From Syntrophaceae bacterium UBA2188 (GTDB lineage Bacteria > Desulfobacterota > BSN033 > UBA1163), in the NCBI GenBank assembly GCA_002327985.1, contig DCVM01000184.1:1-64000 (forward strand): DNA of 64,000 nt. The letters run 5' to 3'. Made by a program: the position numbers and the translations under genes. Of the stretch, positions 42,913 to 52,082 are shown piece after piece (positions within the stretch are counted from its first letter, which is position 1; each line of letters starts with the position of its first letter). The notes beneath the pieces were generated by a model. That model made no database searches, was not told the origin of the DNA, and was given only the letters and a program-made list of their open reading frames with translations.

Positions 42913-43752
42913 TTACAATCGAAATTTACCCCAATTCGGTTTGCGTTTTTCCTTAAAAGCATTGGGGCCTTCCATATATTCTTCGCTACCAAGATAATCA
43001 GGATACATATTGTGAAGTATATAGTGGCTGGAATAGGCCACGTAATCCACATCGGCATTGAAGCTTGCCTTCACGATGGCCAGACAGGTGGAACTCACAT
43101 CCAACAAATCTAAACACCATTTTTCAACCTCACCATCAAGTTTTTCCAAAGGCACGATTTTATTGATGAGACCCATTTCAAGTGCTTCCTGGGCTGAATA
43201 TTGCCTACATAACATCCACATCTCTTTGGCTCTCTTGGCCCCAATTACTCTTGCTAAATAACTCACGATATAACCGTCGGCTGGACTTCCAACTTTTGGA
43301 CCAACTTGACCAAATATTGCATTTTCCGCGGCAATGGTAAAATCGCAAAAATAGGCCCAGTGGTTTCCGCCTCCAATCGCATAACCTTTCACCGCGGCAA
43401 TAACGGGTTTACGGCAAAGCCTTATTGCTCGATTAATAGAGATGGGATGTTCCCATTGATGCCGAAGCCCTCCCAGGCTTTCCCACTTCACATCTCCACC
43501 TGTACAAAAAGCTTTATCTCCGACCGAAGTTAAAACGACAACACCCGTGGTGCGATCATGACTCGCCTCACTGAGGGCATCACAGATTTCTCCAAAACCG
43601 ACTCCCGTCAGAGCGTTCAATTTTTCTGGCCGATTAATGCTAATTCGAGCGACGCCACCCGTGTCGAAATATTTCTTCTCATAGATAATCTCAGTGGCTT
43701 CGAAATCAGGAACTTTCGTCCATCCCCGTGGTCTTTCTTTTCCCAAATCCAT
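42913..43752 (-). CDS. MenB/BadI-like crotonase (ring-forming or ring-cleaving type)
   Basis: 279 residues. Unlike the other crotonases here it carries the MenB/BadI signature: FCTGGDVKW, GYAIGGGNHWAYFCDFTIAA, ENAIFGQVGPKVGS, and the tail NAFKEKRKPNWGKF. MenB closes a naphthoate ring; BadI opens 2-oxocyclohexanecarboxyl-CoA to pimelyl-CoA. At the catalytic loop MenB has SFDGG and BadI SVDPG; this protein has SPADGY, moving the Asp by one position. With a BadH-like dehydrogenase, an acyl-CoA dehydrogenase and a ligase nearby, ring cleavage of an alicyclic 2-oxoacyl-CoA is the better guess. An 81-bp gap with a weak terminator separates it from the upstream transporter. Confidence 0.85.
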   Translation of the reverse strand: MDLGKERPRGWTKVPDFEATEIIYEKKYFDTGGVARISINRPEKLNALTGVGFGEICDALSEASHDRTTGVVVLTSVGDKAFCTGGDVKWESLGGLRHQWEHPISINRAIRLCRKPVIAAVKGYAIGGGNHWAYFCDFTIAAENAIFGQVGPKVGSPADGYIVSYLARVIGAKRAKEMWMLCRQYSAQEALEMGLINKIVPLEKLDGEVEKWCLDLLDVSSTCLAIVKASFNADVDYVAYSSHYILHNMYPDYLGSEEYMEGPNAFKEKRKPNWGKFRL

Positions 43753-43804
43753 ATCCTATCCCTCCGCAGTTGCTCGCTTGCTGAGTGGGCAAACGAACAA
43801 AATA

Positions 43805-43820
43805 AAACCTACATAGGTTT
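43805..43820 (-). terminator. Weak stem-loop after the TAXI-type permease gene
   Basis: AAACCT, loop ACAT, AGGTTT, followed on the minus strand by TATTTTG. It starts 14 bp after the permease stop at 43834. The stem is short and AT-rich, so termination would be partial at best. Confidence 0.35.
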
Positions 43821-43833
43821 ATTTATTCATCCA

Positions 43834-45738
43834 TTATTCGTAAACCCCACCCTCTTTCCTTTTGACAAATCTTAGCAGTTTTCTCCAATAAACGATAAGT
43901 ATGAATACAAAGAGGCAAGTAAGGTTAACAGTTAGACTCGTAGGAGCAATCAAAGCGATGCCACATATCCCTATAAAGATTCGTTCAGTTACTCCTACTC
44001 TACCTAACCCATAACCCTCAAGGGCTACGGAAAGAGCCATAACTCCAACCACAGCGAAAAATGTACTAATAATAATGTTCATCAGAGGCCCTTGTAATAG
44101 GAGATTGTTGTTGAAGATAAAAAAGAATGGGACAATAAAACCAATAATGGCGATACGGCATGAAAGCAGCATAGCTGCGAATACATTGGTTCCCGCTATT
44201 CCCGCTGCAGTATATCCAGCCAACCCTTCAGGGGGGCTAAGTTGAGAGAGACAACCATAATATAAAATAAAAAGATGGGCGCTCATGGGTGGTACACCCA
44301 TCTTGATTAAAGCAGGGGCGCAAACAAATGCTAAAAGCAGATAGCATGGAGTTGTGGAAAGCCCTGTTCCCAAAATGATCGAAGATACCGCCACAAGAAC
44401 AGTTAACAATATTAAACTACCTCCAGAAAGATCAATGAGTGTTGAAGAAATCGTCACCCCAACACCTGTCAGGTCAATCGATGCAAGGACAATCCCAGCA
44501 GCAGCACAGGCAATTGCAATCTGAATCATTGTTTTCATTCCATCCACGAGACCTAAATAGAACCTTTTAAAAGTCAATCTGCTTTCCTTATAAAACCAGG
44601 AGGCGATGCCTAATCCTATAATCGCCATTAATCCAGCTTTCTGAGGGGTAACTCTGGCTACACCTAAGAAAAAAATTAATGCCCCAATAGGAATGGTCAT
44701 TGGGAGGGATCGAATGACCGTTTTTTTCAAAGGGGGAAGTTGAGAGCGAGGAACACCTCTCAACCCTATTTTGGTAGCGTGGATATCCACTTGGAGAAAA
44801 AGACATAAATAATAAAGACAGGCAGGTAAAAAAGCAGCTACAGCGACTTGCCAATAACTTATCTGCAGAATGTCTGCCATGATAAAGGCGACTGCCCCCA
44901 TAATGGGTGGCATAATTTGCCCACCGACAGAAGCTGCTGTCTCAATGGCTGCTGCAAATTTTGGTGAATAGCCTGCATTCTTCATCATTGGAATTGTAAA
45001 TACGCCTACTGTAGCGACATTCGCTGCAGGACTTCCGGTAAGCATACCCATAATGCTACTTCCCACCACTGCCGCCTTTGCTGGTCCTCCCCTTGAAGTC
45101 CCAAATAAAGTATTTGGGAGGTCATTAAATAGGGTATTGCCTCCAGCATTTTTTAGTAAGCCGCCAAATATGACAAGGACGACAACAATCGTCGCAGCTA
45201 CATAAAGGGGACTACCATAAATTCCATAACCACTATAGTTAATGTAATCAATAATGGAAGCCCATCCACCCCCTTGGGGGGGGATAATTTTAGAAATCAA
45301 ATTTCCCCATTTGCAAAAAATAAGTCCTCCAATACAAAGGAAAATAAATGGAAGTCCGATTGATCGTCTCGACGCTTCAATTAGAATCAAAATAAAAACC
45401 CCTCCCCCAATAATTTCATAATTGGAGGGACCAAGGATGGCTCGACTCTCACCTGTAAGGTCGTATAAGAGTGCTGGAATATAGGCAGCCACGGTCAATA
45501 AAGAAAGAAAAAAATCCCATAGGAATGAGAAGCGGGAAGAAAGCTTCTGGGTTGGGTTTGTCACCATGAATACAGCAATAATACAGAGGGTGAGTAATAT
45601 GCCCCGCTGTCTGGTCACCCCCCACTGACCCATCGCGGCTGTATAGAGATAGAAAAGCCCGCTCAACATTAATAAAAATAGCACAATCCTATTGGACCAA
45701 ATACGCACCGATATCCCCTTTTCATTTTTCAATATCAA
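43834..45738 (-). CDS. TRAP transporter fused permease (4TM/12TM), TAXI type, second copy
   Basis: 634 residues, paralogous to 35109-37001. Core: GGPAKAAVVGSSIMGMLTGS, GVFTIPMMKNAGYSPKFAAA, IETAASVGGQIMPPIMGAVA. Near the C-terminal part it has QLSPPEGLAGYTAAGIAG where the first copy has MITPPVAIGAYAGAAIAG, a difference in the transport core that may reflect another substrate. Its TAXI binding protein gene is 16 bp upstream. Confidence 0.92.
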   Translation of the reverse strand: MILKNEKGISVRIWSNRIVLFLLMLSGLFYLYTAAMGQWGVTRQRGILLTLCIIAVFMVTNPTQKLSSRFSFLWDFFLSLLTVAAYIPALLYDLTGESRAILGPSNYEIIGGGVFILILIEASRRSIGLPFIFLCIGGLIFCKWGNLISKIIPPQGGGWASIIDYINYSGYGIYGSPLYVAATIVVVLVIFGGLLKNAGGNTLFNDLPNTLFGTSRGGPAKAAVVGSSIMGMLTGSPAANVATVGVFTIPMMKNAGYSPKFAAAIETAASVGGQIMPPIMGAVAFIMADILQISYWQVAVAAFLPACLYYLCLFLQVDIHATKIGLRGVPRSQLPPLKKTVIRSLPMTIPIGALIFFLGVARVTPQKAGLMAIIGLGIASWFYKESRLTFKRFYLGLVDGMKTMIQIAIACAAAGIVLASIDLTGVGVTISSTLIDLSGGSLILLTVLVAVSSIILGTGLSTTPCYLLLAFVCAPALIKMGVPPMSAHLFILYYGCLSQLSPPEGLAGYTAAGIAGTNVFAAMLLSCRIAIIGFIVPFFFIFNNNLLLQGPLMNIIISTFFAVVGVMALSVALEGYGLGRVGVTERIFIGICGIALIAPTSLTVNLTCLFVFILIVYWRKLLRFVKRKEGGVYE

Positions 45739-45754
45739 ATCGTGAGAAACCCTC

Positions 45755-46756
45755 TTATTTCATCAAACCACTCTCTTTCCAATACTTTTCTGCCCCAGGG
45801 TGATAAGGAACTCCAAAATCTTTGAAGAGATCTGTAAATTGACCAAAGGGTTTGAACATCTCCACCCCTTCCTTATAATATTGATGAACGACTTTACAAA
45901 TTTCGTAGGCAACTTCATTGGGCAATCGGGTTGTTGTCCCCCAAAAAAGGACTAACCCCACTGTGTTTACAGAATAGTCTTGTTTCGGATAAATATTTGC
46001 GGGCATGCTGGAGGGATACCAGGAGATATCTTCCCCTGCAGCGTTCTTCGCAATCTCTAAAGGGATGGAAATAACGCGGCAGTGCTTTATTGTAAAAAGC
46101 TCCATTGGGCCGGTAGAAGGGTAACCCTGGGTTTGAATAATCACATCCGCGTGTCCATCCCTTAGTGCATCCAACTGTGCTTCCAAAGTGGAGTAGTAAG
46201 TTGTTTTCATATCTTTATCAGGGTCCCAACCCGTAGCTTTCCAGATGGCTGCATTTACCTTTTGCATACTCATGGCTTTGGACATTTCACCTAATCTTTT
46301 ACCTTTAATGTCTTCAAAAGTCTTTACAGAACCTTCCCATAGTGAATATATCTGCGCTGCCATTATCGTAGCAGGAAATAAAACTCTCAATTCCTTTCCT
46401 CTATCTCCAAATTTAGCCCAATCACCCTTTGCCGCAAAGGCATCTCTCGCAATGTTTGGGCTACTTAATCCAATATCGATTTCTCCTCGGACCAATTGTG
46501 CAGTATGGGCTGTGCTTCCTTTGCCTGGAACAACAGACATTTGCAACTTAGGTAGCCCAGGGAGGGGGGAATATTTATTAATGAGTGTGGCAACAGCGAC
46601 AGCGACTCCATAAGTGGTGCCACTCGTCCCTGTCGGTACCCATGTTAAATTATATTGAGCTGATTTCGTCTGTTGGGCCTGGACATTTTGAATTAATATC
46701 ATCCCCCCCACCAAAAAGAAAACGATTAAAAAGAAAACCATCCCATTCTTCTTCAT
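45755..46756 (-). CDS. TAXI-family TRAP solute-binding protein, second copy
   Basis: About 333 residues from ATG 46756 (AAAGGAGG upstream); the start at 46816 would put a non-signal leader in front. Signal peptide KKNGMVFFLIVFFLVGGMIL, cleavage probably after VQA. Mature motifs NLTWVPTGTSGTTYGVAVAV, AQLVRGEIDIGLSSPNIARD and ALRDGHADVIIQTQGYP are TAXI-like. It partners the fused permease directly downstream. It follows the SDR gene, placing uptake and oxidation of the substrate in one unit. Confidence 0.9.
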   Translation of the reverse strand: MKKNGMVFFLIVFFLVGGMILIQNVQAQQTKSAQYNLTWVPTGTSGTTYGVAVAVATLINKYSPLPGLPKLQMSVVPGKGSTAHTAQLVRGEIDIGLSSPNIARDAFAAKGDWAKFGDRGKELRVLFPATIMAAQIYSLWEGSVKTFEDIKGKRLGEMSKAMSMQKVNAAIWKATGWDPDKDMKTTYYSTLEAQLDALRDGHADVIIQTQGYPSTGPMELFTIKHCRVISIPLEIAKNAAGEDISWYPSSMPANIYPKQDYSVNTVGLVLFWGTTTRLPNEVAYEICKVVHQYYKEGVEMFKPFGQFTDLFKDFGVPYHPGAEKYWKESGLMK

Positions 46757-46793
46757 CGAAATCCTCCTTTCTTTCATGGAATACTCTGTTTGA

Positions 46794-47588
46794 TTAAACC
46801 ATGCAGTAACCGCCATTAATGCTGATTGTCTGACCGGTGATATGGCCGGCTCTCAAGTCAGAAGCTAAAAAGATAATCATGTTGGCCACATCCTCAGGCC
46901 TACCAAATTTCCGTAATGGATAAAGCCGCAATGCCTTTTTCATCTGATCTTCATACTCAGCATATTTCTCAGGATTCTCTTGCTTCATTTTTTCTACCAT
47001 TTCTGATCGGCGCTCTCCAACTGTCAAGGAGGGACATACCACATTGACTCGAATGCCATGGGTCCCAACTTCTTTGGCCAATGCTTTGGAAAAGGCCACC
47101 ACCGCCCCCTTCGCTCCGGAATAAATGGGTTGGTTGGGTTCACCAATCCGTGCGGCATCGGATGCGACATTAATAATGCTGCCTGTTTTGCGAGAGATCA
47201 TATGATCAATAACTGCTTTGATAAAGTTGAGAGTTCCATAGAAACATACGTCGACCTGAAAAAACCAATCCTCCCTTTTCTGCTTAACAAAAAATTCAGT
47301 TTGCCATGCTCCAGCATTGTTTACCAGAATATCAATCTGACCAAACCTCTCTAACGTGGTCGCTACAGCCTGTTTTACCATCTCCCAGTTTGCTACATCC
47401 ACCTTAGCAAACAACACCTCGCCACCCTTTTCCTTCATCTCCTTTAATGCGGCATTGCCTCGCCCTTCATCGAAATCCACAATGACAACTCGAACCCCTT
47501 CATTAGCGAACCCGGATACCGTGGCTTTACCCATCCCCCAACCGCCACCCGTAACAATGGCCACCTTACCCTTTAGCTCCAGTTCCAT
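46794..47588 (-). CDS. Short-chain dehydrogenase/reductase, BadH-like
   Basis: 264 residues, classical SDR: GKVAIVTGGGWGMGKATVSG, DILVNNAGAW, catalytic Ser in NVASDAARIG and YxxxK in IYSGAKGAVVAFSKA, then GHITGQTISINGG. The NVASDAARIG...AKGAVVAFSKALAKE stretch is close, from memory, to 2-hydroxycyclohexanecarboxyl-CoA dehydrogenase BadH. It would oxidise a ring or chain hydroxyl to the ketone before the MenB/BadI-like step. It lies 29 bp after an acyl-CoA dehydrogenase gene. Other SDR substrates remain possible. Confidence 0.85.
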   Translation of the reverse strand: MELELKGKVAIVTGGGWGMGKATVSGFANEGVRVVIVDFDEGRGNAALKEMKEKGGEVLFAKVDVANWEMVKQAVATTLERFGQIDILVNNAGAWQTEFFVKQKREDWFFQVDVCFYGTLNFIKAVIDHMISRKTGSIINVASDAARIGEPNQPIYSGAKGAVVAFSKALAKEVGTHGIRVNVVCPSLTVGERRSEMVEKMKQENPEKYAEYEDQMKKALRLYPLRKFGRPEDVANMIIFLASDLRAGHITGQTISINGGYCMV

Positions 47589-47617
47589 TTCTTTTTATAC
47601 TCCTTCCTAATGAATAT

Positions 47618-48775
47618 TTATCCAGAATAGGGTAAAAATTTACGTCCTAACAATTCTCTAACAATGATCAGCTTTTGGGCCTCTGCTGTCCCATCAGCAA
47701 TTTGATAGCCCATGACGTCGAGCATGCGCTGAGTCAGAGGATATTCTGTGCTATACCCGTAATGTCCCATCATGAGAATGCAATCATGGATTACCTCAAA
47801 AGCCACCGTTGGGGCATACCACTTGCACATAGCGGACTCTTTCGAATGCTTGAATCCCTGATCGCGCATCCACAGGGCTCGATAACAAAGCAACCTGGCT
47901 GCCTCAATCTTGGTTGCTGCTTCGGCAATCTTAAAAGAGATCCCTTCAAATTTAGCGATGGGCCGTCCAAAGGCTGTCCTTGATTTCGTATAGATGATGA
48001 TTTCATTTAACGAAATCTGAGCTTGACCTAATGCCACCAGGGTAAGTAATACACGGACCACATCGAATCGGTCCATCAACATGTAGAACCCTTTCCCTTC
48101 TTCTCCTATACGATAGCTAACAGGAACCTTGACTGAGTCAAAAAAGGCAGTTGCGCAATTGAGGGGAATAAGACCTGCATAGGGGATCTCTTCCAGAGAA
48201 AGTCCGGGGCTATCAGAGGGAACAAAAAAACAGGTGACTCCTCGAACACCCGCCTCGTGATCCGTCTTCGCCCAAACAATCAAAGCAGTCGCTTGCATTC
48301 CCCGGGTGACCGGTGCCTTTTCTCCCTCCAGTATGTAATATTTACCATCTCTCATCGCTTTCATCTCGATGGCTGCCGCGTCTGTACCACAACCCGGCTC
48401 GGTAATGGCTAAAGATGGCATTAACTCTCCCTGACATAACTTCGGGATCCATTTCTGCCGCTGTTCCTCGGTTCCGGATTGAAGGAGGGCACAGAACTGG
48501 GTTGGAATCAAAACTACATGAGCGGCGCTGATATCTACCTTCCCAAACTCCTCCACTACAATTCCCACGGACATCATATCCATACCCTGACCGCCATATT
48601 TTTCATCGGCGATCATCCCAATGTACCCTAAATCTTTTATCTGTTTAATCATCCAATCTGGTATGCGGTGTGAAGTCGCCCGTTCTTTCGCCTCTGGCTT
48701 AAGTCCCTTCTCGGCGAACTCCCTGGCTGCACGCCGTAAATCCTCATGGGATTCATCGAAACCGAATTCGGCCAT
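47618..48775 (-). CDS. Acyl-CoA dehydrogenase with Asp at the catalytic-base position
   Basis: 385 residues from ATG 48775; GTG 48784 is the alternative and adds three residues. Motifs: PSLAITEPGCGTDAAAIEMK and GGQGMDMMSVGIVVEEF. In place of the YEGT motif that holds the usual catalytic Glu it reads YQIADGTAEAQKLIIVRELL, so Asp stands where Glu is expected. The other known base position (isovaleryl-CoA type) reads FDVVRV without Glu. Asp as base has been reported, as far as I recall, in alicyclic acyl-CoA dehydrogenases. With the ligase upstream and SDR downstream this fits an AliB-like role (inference). Confidence 0.88.
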   Translation of the reverse strand: MAEFGFDESHEDLRRAAREFAEKGLKPEAKERATSHRIPDWMIKQIKDLGYIGMIADEKYGGQGMDMMSVGIVVEEFGKVDISAAHVVLIPTQFCALLQSGTEEQRQKWIPKLCQGELMPSLAITEPGCGTDAAAIEMKAMRDGKYYILEGEKAPVTRGMQATALIVWAKTDHEAGVRGVTCFFVPSDSPGLSLEEIPYAGLIPLNCATAFFDSVKVPVSYRIGEEGKGFYMLMDRFDVVRVLLTLVALGQAQISLNEIIIYTKSRTAFGRPIAKFEGISFKIAEAATKIEAARLLCYRALWMRDQGFKHSKESAMCKWYAPTVAFEVIHDCILMMGHYGYSTEYPLTQRMLDVMGYQIADGTAEAQKLIIVRELLGRKFLPYSG

Positions 48776-48835
48776 CCTACTCACCTCTTTTCATCAGATC
48801 CCGTGAACGTTTTTAGGCCATTTAGAAACATCCCT

Positions 48836-50383
48836 TTAGATCCTCTCTGCCTTCAAAGACATCTCTTTAAGTTCTTTTCTTTTTACTTTCCCTCCTTCTG
48901 TTTTTGGAAGTTCCTTGACGAATTCAATCTCCCGAGGGTATTCATGTTTACTTAATTTATCTTTTACAAAATCTTGCAACTCCCTCCTTAGATCCGAATT
49001 GGGGTTTAATTTCGTAACAACGAATGCTTTGACGATCTGACCCCTTTCTTGATCAGGGATACCCACGACTGCCACTTCCATGACGGCCCGATGAGTTCGC
49101 AACACATCCTCTACTTCATTTGGGCTAATGGTCCATCCTGCAGAAATGATGATATCGTCAACTCTCCCCTTATGCCAAAAATAACCTTCCTCATCCATAA
49201 CCGCTGCATCTTTGACTCTGAACCATTCCCCTCTTCTTTTTAAAGCAATCTCACCGATCTGTCCCTGAGGAACTTCCTTTCCTGCTTCATCGATCAATTT
49301 TACTTCTAATCCAGGTATCGGTTTCCCCAAAGATCCAGGCTTCACTACATAATTCTCAAATCCCGCATAATTGTAGATGATAGGACCCACTTCCGTGGAA
49401 CCATATCCTGAAATGGGAGAGACCCCAAAGGCTTCTTTCAGGAAATTAAAGGTTTGTAAGTCTATGGGTTCTCCCGTATAGTGGATCTTTTTGATTCTCA
49501 ATTTGTAGTTCCCCAGGAGACCTGAATTTTTGATCATACGAAAAACCGTCGGAGCGGCGCTGATATTGTTGATTTCAAATTCTTCTAAGGCTTCAAGGAC
49601 TCGTTTCACATCAAATTTCCCGGAGTAAACACCGACCGCAATTCCCAAAGCTAATGGGGCAAAGGTCCCAATCCAAAGTCCGTGCCCCCAGGCAGGCGAT
49701 GAAGGGCAAAAAAACCTGTCTCCTTCCCTTAGCCCGCGCCCAAAGATGGCCGCCGGCATGAGATTAACGATGCTCCTATGATAATGTTTAATTGCCTCGG
49801 GGTACTTTCGAGTGGTACCGCTGGTATATTGATAAACGGAAATATCACTGGAAGAAGTCTTGGTCTCGTACCGACTGCTATAACTTTCTAAGAGCTTAAG
49901 AAATGGAGGACCGGCTGTAATGACCTTTACACCAAACTCACTCCCGACTAAATCTTTCTTCTTTTCATTGGTTAAAAGTAATTTCGCTCCTGAATCTTTC
50001 AAACGAACCCCAAGAGCCTCAGGTCCAAACAGAGGAAAACAGGGAACGACAATGGCCCCTCTCTTTAACGTTCCAAACAAACTGGCATAAAATTCGAGAG
50101 AAGGATCTAGCATGATTGCTATGCGATCACCAAAATTTATTCCTAAATGTTCCAAAACATTTGCGAATTGTGAACTCAATTTCGAAATCTTTTCAAACTC
50201 GTATTTTTCTGCATGACCATCCTCAAATTTTATTCTTAAGGCAGTTCCCTTCCTCACATGTCGGTCAATACACTCGTAACCAATATTAAATCTTTCTTTA
50301 TTTCCATCAAAAAGTTCCCAAGCTTGATTAAAATGAAACTTTTCTTTTGCCTCTTCGTAGGTTCGATATTCAGTTAAATGCAT
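48836..50383 (-). CDS. AMP-forming acyl-CoA synthetase with unusual P-loop
   Basis: About 515 residues from ATG 50383, five bases after AAAGGG; starts further out to 50419 are possible. The P-loop reads YTSGTTRKYPEAIKHYH instead of SGTTGxPKxV, a variant seen in part of the medium-chain/benzoate ligase branch. The rest is normal: SGYGSTEVGP, GEWFRVKDAAVMDEEGYFWH, GRVDDIIISAGWTISPNEVE, and C-terminal Lys in LPKTEGGKVKRKEL. It probably activates the acid taken up by the TAXI system at 45.8 kb, an AliA-like first step. Confidence 0.88.
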   Translation of the reverse strand: MHLTEYRTYEEAKEKFHFNQAWELFDGNKERFNIGYECIDRHVRKGTALRIKFEDGHAEKYEFEKISKLSSQFANVLEHLGINFGDRIAIMLDPSLEFYASLFGTLKRGAIVVPCFPLFGPEALGVRLKDSGAKLLLTNEKKKDLVGSEFGVKVITAGPPFLKLLESYSSRYETKTSSSDISVYQYTSGTTRKYPEAIKHYHRSIVNLMPAAIFGRGLREGDRFFCPSSPAWGHGLWIGTFAPLALGIAVGVYSGKFDVKRVLEALEEFEINNISAAPTVFRMIKNSGLLGNYKLRIKKIHYTGEPIDLQTFNFLKEAFGVSPISGYGSTEVGPIIYNYAGFENYVVKPGSLGKPIPGLEVKLIDEAGKEVPQGQIGEIALKRRGEWFRVKDAAVMDEEGYFWHKGRVDDIIISAGWTISPNEVEDVLRTHRAVMEVAVVGIPDQERGQIVKAFVVTKLNPNSDLRRELQDFVKDKLSKHEYPREIEFVKELPKTEGGKVKRKELKEMSLKAERI

Positions 50384-50527
50384 AGAAACCCTTTCATTTA
50401 CCCTTGCACTCATTTTCAAATTTCAATTTGTAACAAATTTATGTAGGATCTACCTGCTGTGGCAGGATCTCCGAAATTTAGAAGATATTTACCAAGAACC
50501 TCAAGGCTTAACTTATCATCAACTTTA

Positions 50528-50660
50528 TTATTGAGGAACAAGAGGTTCGACGATTGCCTTTATTACATCATCTACTTTCTCCAGATTAAGGATATTCTGA
50601 ACCAGCCCTTCAGTCGCATTATCAGTTAGATGGTAAACTGAATAACAAAGCATTTTTTTT
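50528..50660 (-). other. Frameshifted C-terminal extension of the MmgE/PrpD gene, at an A8 run
   Basis: The MmgE/PrpD frame runs into TGA at 50622 just after an A8 tract (T8 on the plus strand, 50653-50660). Removing one A opens a second frame that continues to TAA at 50528-50530 and encodes a plausible family C-terminus (YSVYHLTDNATEGLVQNILN, then LEKVDDVIKAIVEPLVPQ). The break is therefore a sequencing error, a slippage site or a real late truncation. Confidence 0.75.
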
Positions 50661-51932
50661 AAATTTAGTGATCGTGTCTTCCCAAGTAAAGGGTTCCTTA
50701 GGATGTCCTTCCACTATGATCGTTTCCTTAGATAATTCTCTTCCGTCTTTAAGGGATACTTTAACTCTCGCCCCATGCATGGGTATCTTTGAATCCTTTT
50801 CCATCGTTATTCTAGTCATTAGCTCACGAACATTTTCACGTTTTCTAGCTTTTTCGGAATAAGAATCAATAAACACATTTTTGTCATACGCTGCTGTAGC
50901 TATAGTGTAGATGAGACTAAACTGACATTCAGGGATACTCTGTGGATTATACTTCTTTTCCGGTGGTTCACACACTACTTTCCAGTTCCTAGGGGACTCA
51001 TCAATGTGGATCTTGTCGATATCCTCAGCATCAAATCTGAATTCCTGCATCAAGTCTACCAGAGCCTCGATAGCCGAATGGGTGCATTTGCATAACGCAT
51101 AAGGCTTTAGCATTGTGTTTTTCACAACCCATTTTTTGCCTAACCCTTCTGTTACCCTATCGGGATATGTCGTCCATCTACAATGTAATGCGTAATATCC
51201 TCTTTCTCCAAATAAAATGTTATGAGGACCGGTAAGCCCTCTCTTTGCAAGCAAACAAGCATTCACCGCGTCTTGACAGACAAATCCGTGATGCAATCGT
51301 ACTGAAAGCGCGCCCTCGGCATACATTTGCATTTCCCAATGCTGGGTCATCGCATTGGCAATGCCCATTGCATTCTGCAATTCCTCAAAATTCAGGTCCA
51401 GCAATTTTCCCACTCCTGCCGTAGGACCGAAGATAAAGTGTCCACCCTCATTATTCACCCGCTCCGGCGCGTCATAATTGAATCCCATACCAATACGAAT
51501 CATAACTTCCTGTCCTACTACAAAGGCAGTGATGAAATCTCTCCCCGAGTTTTTGTTATTCAGCCCGGTGGCAGCGAGTATTGCAGGGAGGGTATGTTCA
51601 GCTGTGTGGCTTGCTTCCTCGCTAACGTCACCCATATCAAGCGCCCGGGCCATTGGTCCAATGGCAAATGCTGTCTCTGAAGCAGGCACTTTACCTCGAT
51701 AGAAGGGAATAAGGCTTTCTTCTTTGCCCCCCTTATCTTTAACAAAATTAACAACCTCCGGGATACCTAATTGACTCGAGCCACCGATAATACAACCCAT
51801 TTGGTCGAGGATATGCATTTTGGCAAAATCGGTGACATCATGAGGAAGATCATCATAAGCAGTTTCTCTGACCATTCGACACACGGTGATCATCCCATCT
51901 TTATTGCTAATCCTAGGAAAATCCTTCATCAT
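50622..51932 (-). CDS. MmgE/PrpD family protein
   Basis: 436 residues as read. The N-terminal all-helical part includes KMHILDQMGCIIGGSSQLGI, GPMARALDMGDVSEEASHTA (the family DxxDxxxxxHP-like active-site stretch with its His) and GPTAGVGKLLDLNFEELQNA. The smaller second domain has KPYALCKCTHSAIEALVDLM and ITMEKDSKIPMHGARVKVSL. The family contains 2-methylcitrate dehydratase and cis-aconitate/itaconate enzymes, so it handles tricarboxylic or related hydroxy acids. The last ~45 residues of the family are encoded in another frame beyond an A8 run (see 50528-50660). The adjacent gene is a fused CoA-transferase. Confidence 0.88.
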   Translation of the reverse strand: MMKDFPRISNKDGMITVCRMVRETAYDDLPHDVTDFAKMHILDQMGCIIGGSSQLGIPEVVNFVKDKGGKEESLIPFYRGKVPASETAFAIGPMARALDMGDVSEEASHTAEHTLPAILAATGLNNKNSGRDFITAFVVGQEVMIRIGMGFNYDAPERVNNEGGHFIFGPTAGVGKLLDLNFEELQNAMGIANAMTQHWEMQMYAEGALSVRLHHGFVCQDAVNACLLAKRGLTGPHNILFGERGYYALHCRWTTYPDRVTEGLGKKWVVKNTMLKPYALCKCTHSAIEALVDLMQEFRFDAEDIDKIHIDESPRNWKVVCEPPEKKYNPQSIPECQFSLIYTIATAAYDKNVFIDSYSEKARKRENVRELMTRITMEKDSKIPMHGARVKVSLKDGRELSKETIIVEGHPKEPFTWEDTITKFKKNALLFSLPSN

Positions 51933-52082
51933 TAGTCTCCTTTGGCCATGTCGCTACAGTCCACAACTCTACAGGCCAACCCCCAAGGGGAGGAGATGGG
52001 GAAAAGGTGGATCTTTATAGTTTTTAGTAATACCACTCAACATTTACCAACACTCTCCTCAGATTACTTAGATGATAGAGAT

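Noticed and set aside
45241..45300. G8 run in the second TAXI permease as a phase-variation site
   Set aside because: The frame is intact and the encoded PPQGGGW is plausible; eight bases alone is weak evidence.
51970..51990. CCCCAAGGGG as a terminator
   Set aside because: The stem is only four bases around a two-base centre and no T-run follows.
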